This document shows, piece after piece, positions 4,319 through 13,300 of a DNA stretch of 24,432 nucleotides. How positions within the stretch are numbered: position 1 is the stretch's first letter; each line of letters starts with the position of its first letter. The DNA lies in IMG/VR virus record IMGVR_UViG_3300032182_000230, positions 1 through 24,432 of that record. One strand, 5' to 3'. Below the pieces are notes generated by a model. The model did no database searches, was not told the DNA's origin, and saw nothing but the letters and a program-made list of their open reading frames with translations. This DNA is from a virus. The position numbers and the translations under genes were made by a program.

Positions 4319-7300
4319 ATGCCTGCTGTAAAGACTAAGAGAATTTCCACTCTGATCGAAACGCAGCTTCCTCAATTCATTAGTACAGAGTATGAACTCT
4401 TCAGTAAGTTCATGCAAAAGTATTATGAAGCGCAGGAAGTGCAAGGTGGCACATTGGATGTTATTAATAACCTCCAAAAATATGCAGACATCGACTTCTA
4501 TGAAAAGAACATCTTAAAGCAGAATGATGTTCTTGCTTCTACTATTACAGATAGTGACACTACAATTGTCTTACAAGATGCACAATCATTCCCAAAGAAG
4601 AATGGTTATGTAAGAATTGATGACGAGATCATTTTTTACGCCACAAGAACAGACACCGAACTAAGAGAGTGTTCCAGAGGTGTTAGTGGCAATTCATCTC
4701 TTGGAGATCTATACGAAAGTAGCACATTTACTAGCACAGAAGCAGCACCACACAATTCTGGACAGAAAGTATACAACGTAAGTAATCTCTTCTTATATGC
4801 TTTTGTAAAGAACTTTGAGAAGCAATATCTAGGTTCTTTCCCAGAAAAATATCTAAGAGGAGAAGTTGATAAGAGAACTCTTATCAAAAATATTCAAAAA
4901 TTTTATAAGTCAAAGGGAACAACTAGTTCCATTAAATTTATCTTCAATTCTATCGTTGCAGAAGATGTAAACGATAAACCAGAAGTATACAAACCAAAAG
5001 ATTTTACATACAAATCTTCCAATGCAGATTGGATAAACGTCTATGCATTGAAGTGTAAGGTTGTTTCTGGTAATGTAAATTCTTTAGTAGGAAAGCAAAT
5101 TGTTCAGGAAGCAACTAATGAGTATGGATTTGCTTCTGCAATTGTAGACAATCTTTCTGCTGAAGGAACAAGAGATGGTGAAAGTATCGTTAATATTGTT
5201 GTTGCTCCCGAAACAGTCAATGGCGAATTTGCAGTTTCTACCAAAACTTCATTAACAAAATCACTTTCTGGTGTAGCAACCGCTGGAAATCGTATTGATG
5301 TATTTTCTACTCTAGGATGGGATAAAACTGGTTCTGTCTTAATTGGCAATGAAACGATTACATTCGAAGAAAAGACTGCTACCCAATTCATTATTAAAAG
5401 CAGACAAGCATCTGGGGCAGTTGTTCATCCTGCAGATACTTCTGTATATAAACCAGTAACACTTACTGGATCTGGAGTTACACTACTAATTCTTGGAGTT
5501 GTATACAACGTTGCTCCAACTGATGCTCAACCACATGCAAGTGTTGGTGATAAAATTCAAGTTTCAGAACCTGGATTTTTATCTGTAGATCCAAAGATTG
5601 TAAAAACTGGAACCAATCAAACACGTTGGATTTTAGGTTCTGGAGCGTCTCCAGTTGTTCCAACTTTGCCATCGGTTCAATCTTCTCTGTTAGAAGTTCC
5701 AACAGATGTTACTACTATTCACGAAGATGATCAGTATTATTATATCACATCATCCAGTTTTCCATCTCATAAAATTTTAGATGGTTCTACTGTTAGTCAA
5801 AAAGTTTTAGATCAAAAGATCCTAAGACTAATTAGAAAAAGAGCAACGGCAACTACTGAAAGATATCAGACACCTAAAGCAGATACTGGTATTCTTTTGA
5901 ACGGTGTAAGAACTTACAGTTACAGAGATACTGAAAGCGTACGCTTTGGTAGACTAGAAGAAATTAAGATTGATTTGCAAGGAAGAGGTTATGCAAAACC
6001 TCCATTTGTTCTGATTGATGAAGTTCCAAACAAAGCTAGAGCAGTTCTTGCTGGTCAGGTTGTTGAAAGTATTATTGTTGATACTGAGGACGTTTTTCCA
6101 AAAACACCAACTGTTACCATTACTTCTGGTAGAAGAGCAGAAGTTCGTGCCGTTGTTACTGGTGGTAAAGTAACAAGTTTGATCATTGATAATCCTGGTG
6201 AATATTACTCATCTCCTCCAATAGTAAGAATTAGAGACAATGCTGGTAGAGGAAGATTTGCTAGTTACAATGCAATTGTTGACGGAGACGGAAAACTAGT
6301 TGACTTTGAAAAAATTGATGAAGGAAACTTCTATAACCAAAATACGGTAATTGTTGATATTATTGCAGTTGGTGAAGGTGCTGTAGGAATTCCACTTCTA
6401 AAAGAATGGAACTTTAACAGATACGAAAAACTCAAATCGACACTTGACACAGAAAATGGTTATATTTTCCAAAACTATGATTCGACTTTAGAGTATGGAT
6501 ATGGATATCTTGCAAACCCAAAAGCGTTGCGTGTTGCGTTAAACGACAACTTAAATAACGCTGGGACAGAACCATCTACAATTGTTCACTCGCCAATCAT
6601 TGGATTTGCATATGATGGTAATCCGATTTATGGACCATTTGGACACCAGGACCCACTAAATCCACAGTCATCTATTGTTAGAATGACTTCTGGTTATTCT
6701 CTCAAGAATTCTCGCTCAGGTGGTCCTTCAGTAAATCAGTATACCTTGGGATCATTCATTGATGACTATCAATATGTTCATCGTAGTGGTTCTCTAGATG
6801 AAAATAACGGAAGATTTTGTGTCACTCCAGAATTTCCAAATGGAACTTATGCATATTTTGTTACTATTGACAGCAGTCAAGTACCACAGTTTCCATATAT
6901 TTTAGGTGCTAACTTCTATTCTCTACCAGTTGATAGTAACTACAATTCAGACATTAATCAGAATGACATTCCAAAGAATGCCAAGAGATATAATGTTGCT
7001 GGTATGCCAAGAAATGGCGAGGGTCTGATTGCATCCATCTCCGATGTTTCTTCAGGAACAATTGATAACATTGATATTGTAAGATCATCCAGTAATTTCT
7101 CAGTCAACTCTAAAGTTTATTTTAATAACCAGGGAACTGAAGGATCTGAAGTAGAAGCAAATGTTTCTTCTGTTAAAGGCAAAGGTGTATCTTATCTACA
7201 AAGTAAAGAAAGTAAAGTAGTAAAATTAACTACTGTTCAGACTGCATTTTTGTTTGCTGATGACACATTAAGACAACCATCTTCAAATGCATCTGGAACT

Positions 7301-10300
7301 ATTGTTGGAACAGTTTCCAGTGATAATGTAATTGTTCTGAAAAATGTTGTAGGAACATTTGACAATACAGGAACTTTCTCTGCCGACATTAAAACCTTCT
7401 CTATATTAGTAGATCAAAATAGTTCTTACACAGAAGGTGCAATCTTAAGTCTAACCAATGGTGTCGATGCTCCTATCGCAACAGGTGAAGTATTAGAAGG
7501 AACAAATCGCCAAAACGTAGTTAAAATTAAAGTTCTAACTGGAACATGGATTGTAGATGAAGATTATTTCATTCAATCTAGTAATCTATTCAATACAATT
7601 GGTTCAAGAATTGTAACTCTAACCTCATTGAGTGATGGTCTTGAACCATTTGAAGTTAATCAGAGTGTTGCTCTGATCGAAACTGATGCAAATCATGGTC
7701 TTGGTATTGGTGATAGTGTCAATATCGATATCAATCCCGATGACACAACTAAGACTAAAACATATTATCTAAGAAAAAGAATTTACCAAGAGGTAAATCT
7801 AATTCCACCAAGTAATACATCAACTATTAGTTTTACTGGTATTGGTAGATTTGAAATTCTAAATGGTGGTGCTGATTACACTCCTGGAACTTACACTGAT
7901 GTAAAACTTACTGGTGGTTCAGGAAAAGATGCTACTGCATCATTTACAGTTTCTTCTGCTGGTATTGTTTCCAATTTCCAATTGCAAAATGCTGGAAGTG
8001 GATATGCTAGGGGAGATTATATTTCTGTAGCAGATGAAAGTCTCGTTAGATCTAGTGCTTCACTGTCAACTGCAAGATTTACGCTTTATGTTGGACATGT
8101 TGGAGTTCCCGCAGGATCCACAAAAGTTTCACTAAAATCTTCTATTGGGTTTGCTGTTGGTGACTTGATCACTATTGGAGAAGAAATCTGCAAAATTAAC
8201 AGTATTACTGATAATGATTTGTTTGTATCTAGAGGACAAGAGAATACGGCAGATGTAGATCACTTTGATGGTCAAGAAGTTTCTTTATACAAACCAACAT
8301 ATAATTTTGATGAAAACTTCCAAATTTTCAGTGGATCCAATTCTGGATACATTCAAAGTTATGATAGAGATACTCAAAAGATCGTAGTAGTATATGATTA
8401 TGCAACAGAACTATCAACAGCAAATCTGGTAACGTTAAGTTCCAGTTTCTTTGAAAGTAGCAGTCCTAGCAGACTAGTCTCAGTTAAATCTGCTGGAGAC
8501 TTGGTGTACAAATTTGAATTTTCTGAGGATAACACATCATTCACACCAAATCCAAATATTAATATTCAAGAGTTCTATAAGTATAAGTTTGATACGTCTC
8601 ACTCATCTCTTACTGGGACTTATTTTGATCTTTCTCCAAGTAGAAATTATAATATAGAAACACTAGAAAAAACATCTTCAACAATCCTTCCTGGAAATGC
8701 AGGTTCTTTCACTGATGTAAAATTTGGTTTTGGAGCAAGACTTTCTGGTAACACCTACCAGACTAAAGTTGGAACAAACTTTTCTAATTTCTACTACTTT
8801 GATAGAAAAGGCATTGTCAATTCCGAAGGATCTTATTTAAAGATCGTTCAAGATCCTCTACAAGGCGTAAGAACTGTAAACTATGTTACACCCAACCGTT
8901 TTGTTTATGATATTAGCAGCGAGCCTCTTTGGGATGGTTCTGGATCCATTTCTTATACTACTACTGGTCAGTTCGCTATCGGTGAAATTAATTCCTTTGC
9001 AATCACGAACCTTGGATTAAACTATAAAAAACTCCCTGTAATCAGTGGTGTAGATCCAAATCAAAACTTTAGAGCATCTGCTACAGTATTATTTGATATT
9101 ACTACTAATACAATAACTGGCATAAACCTTCAAAATAAAGGTTCAAATTATGTAAATCCAAAAGTTGTTATTACTAATGGAGATGGTGTTGATGCTAAAT
9201 TTAATATCGTTGTTAGAAATGGAGAAATTTTCTCTATCACTGTAGATGATCCTGGAATTGGATATACTTTTGCTCCCGAAATTATTATTGTTGAAGGTGA
9301 TGTTGAAGCATATACAGAAAGTGTAACTGTAGGAGTTCCTAGAAGTGTTTCTATTATTAACAATGGAGGATCCTTCCATTTAGATAAAACAGTAGCGTCT
9401 ACTTTTAGTTCTAAATCTGTTCTTGTTCTTTCTAGTTTTAATGGAGATTTTAGAAAGGGAGAAACCGTTGTCCAGAGAATTGGAGGCACCGAGGTTGCTC
9501 GTGCAAAAGTTTCTGAGTGGAGATTTGGTTCAAATCTACTGAAAGTAGAAAATATTTTGGGAACATTTAGAGAAAATGTATCTGTTCAATCTATAGTTTC
9601 TCCAGTATCAGGAATTGTAAAATCAATTTTTGTAAGCACCTTTGCAGAAGAAGTAACAGGTTTTTATGACAACTTAGGTTTTTACAAATCTGATAGAGGA
9701 AGAATTGGCAACTCTAATCAAAAAATTGTCGATAGTTTCTTCTATCAAGACTATTCTTATGTTGTCAAGTCTAAGACACCTGTTGACCAGTGGCGTGAAC
9801 TAATTAAATCCACTACACACCCTGCTGGATTTAAACTATTTGGACAAGTTGATGTAGAAGCTACTGCAAGCACTGAGATGCCAGCAGAACTACCAAAGGC
9901 ATCACATTTTAGCATCATCCAACTATCTGATAAGGTAACAATTGAAAGTGAATCTACAAGAAGAACTGTAACTCAAATTCTTCAAAAAGTAGAAAATCAA
10001 AGAATTCGAAAAGGACAAGGCTCTGCTGCTACCAGTGAGTTCTTATTTAATGAGATGCGTGCATTTGAAGTAAAACTTGCTAAACCATTTGATGGCGTCA
10101 ATGGTGTTGATGCTGGTAAGATTGCTGGTTCTGTTGCAAGATTGGCGGAGTACAACGATACTCAAACCTTTGAACTTATTAACGATCTTGGACAAGTAGA
10201 AACAAAGTCTGTTCCTTCGGGTCATAATATTGTATTCTACAAAGCTAGTATAGTTGAAGCAGTAACAGGAACAGGATATTCTGGAACAGAAGAACAAGTT

Positions 10301-13300
10301 ACTGTAGACTTGAGCACCAGTTTAGAAAACTGGGATTTAGCAAATAACACAAGTGGTTACTCTTCTGGTACTGCAGGTAGTCCATTATCTTACAGATGTA
10401 TTAGATCTGCTTTGAGTGGTAATGGGACAAATTATTCAGGAACAGATCTCCCTAACGGTGTTGGGACTATTATATACAACAATGGATCTATTTGGCCTCA
10501 AAATACAACTGGAGAATTCCTCTATAATAATAGTGACAATAGTGTCTTTGGTTGCGATTTCGCTTATCTATTTGAGCATCCAACATTTGGAATATGTTTT
10601 GCTATTGAATATAAAAATGATGGTTACTACGATCACCCAGAAGTTTTCCCACGAGGATGGAAATCTGGAGATGTATTTAGATTATATGTAAATGGCACTT
10701 ATAGTGCAGGCACAGGACCGCAGCCAGATAGATTTGGACATATTGATTTTAAAGTAGATGCAATTACGCTTGAATCTGGTGGAACTGCTACTTATACAGG
10801 ACAAGCTAACAATATCGGAACAAAAGAGTTCCAACTCTTAGATGAAAATAATAAACCATTTACGCCATATGATGCCAAAAACCTAATTGTTACATTAGAC
10901 GGTGTGTTACAAGAACCTGGAGTTTCTTACACTGTTCAAGATGATAAGATTATTTTTAGTGAAGCTCCACTAGGACCTTCTTCCAAGCAGACTGGTGAAT
11001 CACCAACTGACGTTACCCTGTATAATAGAACAGGTCCGAATGCTTTTGTTGGCACCACTTTCTATGCCAAGTATGTTGCATTTAAAGATAATCAATATAA
11101 TAACGAATACTTCAAGAAAATCAGAAACATCTTCCAGCGTAATGGTAGATGGTTAGATGCTGCAAATCAAGTTGAGAGAAACCGTCAGTTTATTGTAGAA
11201 GAGACTATTGGATATGCAAAAACAACATATCCAACGTTAGATTGGAGCACAAAGCAAGATGACTATGAAGTAAATATTGGTTCTATCCTCGATGCATATG
11301 AGCACGATTTGAGATTTGGTGGAAACATCAAAACTATAGACTACACTTCTATTTTTAACACAGATAGCGATTATCTATACATCCAAAACAATAGATCTCA
11401 ATCTACTGGCATCTTTAAGTATGCTGCAAGATTAGCAAAACTTGCTATTAGAAATTGGGACTACACAGATGCTGGTGTAGTATACATTCAAGGTTCCAGA
11501 ACCATGACTGTTACCGATACTGACAATCTCGCTATCGGTATGTTTGTAAGTTCTGGTAGAGCATTCCCATCTGGAACTTATATCGTTTCTATTGATAGTG
11601 ATACACAAGTTACTTTAAGTCGTGCTGCACTAGCAAACTCTTCTGGTGGTGGTGGAGTTCCTGCAGGAACCACTTTACTAAGTGGCACAGCAACTGATGG
11701 CACTCTTCCTACTAGCACTGGTGCTGTTAAACCACCAAATGAATTTAACGTTCCACCTGGAGTTACTGTTACCGCTGGACTTTCATTTGCTGGAACTGAT
11801 CAGGCAACATTCTCTTGGAGTGGTATTAACAATGGCACTTTTTATGATGCTGCTAATCTAATCGCAGCAAATAAAAAGTATATTCAAGAAGAAACTCTTG
11901 GATGGGCACAAGCAACCTATCCCAGCATTAGTTGGGGATCTAAAGGTGGTAAGTGTCAAAGGGATTTAGGTTTCTTGGTTGATGCATATGTTTATCACCT
12001 TCGCTTTGGTGGAAATGAAAAGGTTGTTGAATTTGGACAATTATATTATGTAAAAGCAAAATATCCAGAATCAGAAAATTTACTCTTCATCAATAAAGAA
12101 TTAGATGAAAGTCTTGCTGCATTTGAATATGCAAAAGACTTGATGGTTCAAGCAATGAGAAATACTCTTGGTGCTGGAACTTATACTTCTATTTCTCCAG
12201 TTGTTGACAATAGCATTTTGGTTGACAGTGTAACTCCATATTGTGCTGAAGTAGAAAGTGCCTTAGATACTTACGATAGTATTGTCAATACAATTTTGTC
12301 TGAAGGAAAAGGATTAGTTACAAAAACAAACCAAAATCCAAACAAACCAGGCAATTGGTCTAGATCTTTGACATATTCAAATTATAATATTATTGGTGAT
12401 CCATTACTACTAGCACAAGAGTGCAATGATGTAATTTCTTCTGTTGATTCATTAACTTCCAATATTGATGATATTCTACAGCAAGAAGCAGTTACTAGAA
12501 CACTTCCAGATTATATTGACGGTGAAACAAAAGAGTTTGAATTGTATTGGGAGGATGGATCAGAAGCTATCTTGGAAGAAGATGAAGATCTTTTCCTAAC
12601 AATTAATGCTGTTTTACAGAGACCAAAGTATACTGAAAACTTCCCACTGTTTGATGCATACTTTATTGATAGAACTGTAATTCCCAACGTTATTAAATTT
12701 GATGTTGCTCCTATTTGGGATCAAGATTTCGGTGCAAAAACTATTGGTGAACCAACTGCTGTAGAAAAAATTGTTGGTGTTGGTGTTGGTAACTACAAAC
12801 GTCTTACAATTGATTATGATTTGGTTGATGGTATTAAAAATGGTCCATTCCTAATCTTGGATGTTGAAGACAACGCTGTACAAAACATAGAATCTGAAGA
12901 TAATCTCTATGTCTTCTTGGATGGTGTTCTACAACGCAAAGGATACTCATACACAATTTCTGGTCCAAACATCTACTTCAATGTTCCTATTCAGAAGGAA
13001 ATGAAGATTGATATGAGATATCTCTATGGTAGAGATGTTGGTCAGGTTTTGAACATCTACGATTTTGCACCAGATACTTACTATTCTAGAGGAAGACTAA
13101 CAATTTCTGGTCTAACATCTACTATCATTAATGAGTTTGGAACTTATGCTTGGATGGGAGACAAGATTGGATCTCCAATTCATTTATGGCAACAGAGAGT
13201 AGATGGAACTTTTAATGTTATTGGTGAAGTTTCAAACTTCTTTAATAATGCTGGAACTGTTGAATTTGATGTCAAATCTCAAAATGGATACATTATAGAC

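Noticed and set aside
9148-9489. Minus-strand ORF of 113 residues in the giant gene
   Set aside because: It mirrors repetitive codons of the + strand gene and has no start signal; the + frame is continuous with clear modules.
10416-10691. Plus-strand 91-residue ORF inside the giant gene
   Set aside because: Hydrophobic low-complexity shadow in another frame of a region whose main frame stays open and coherent.
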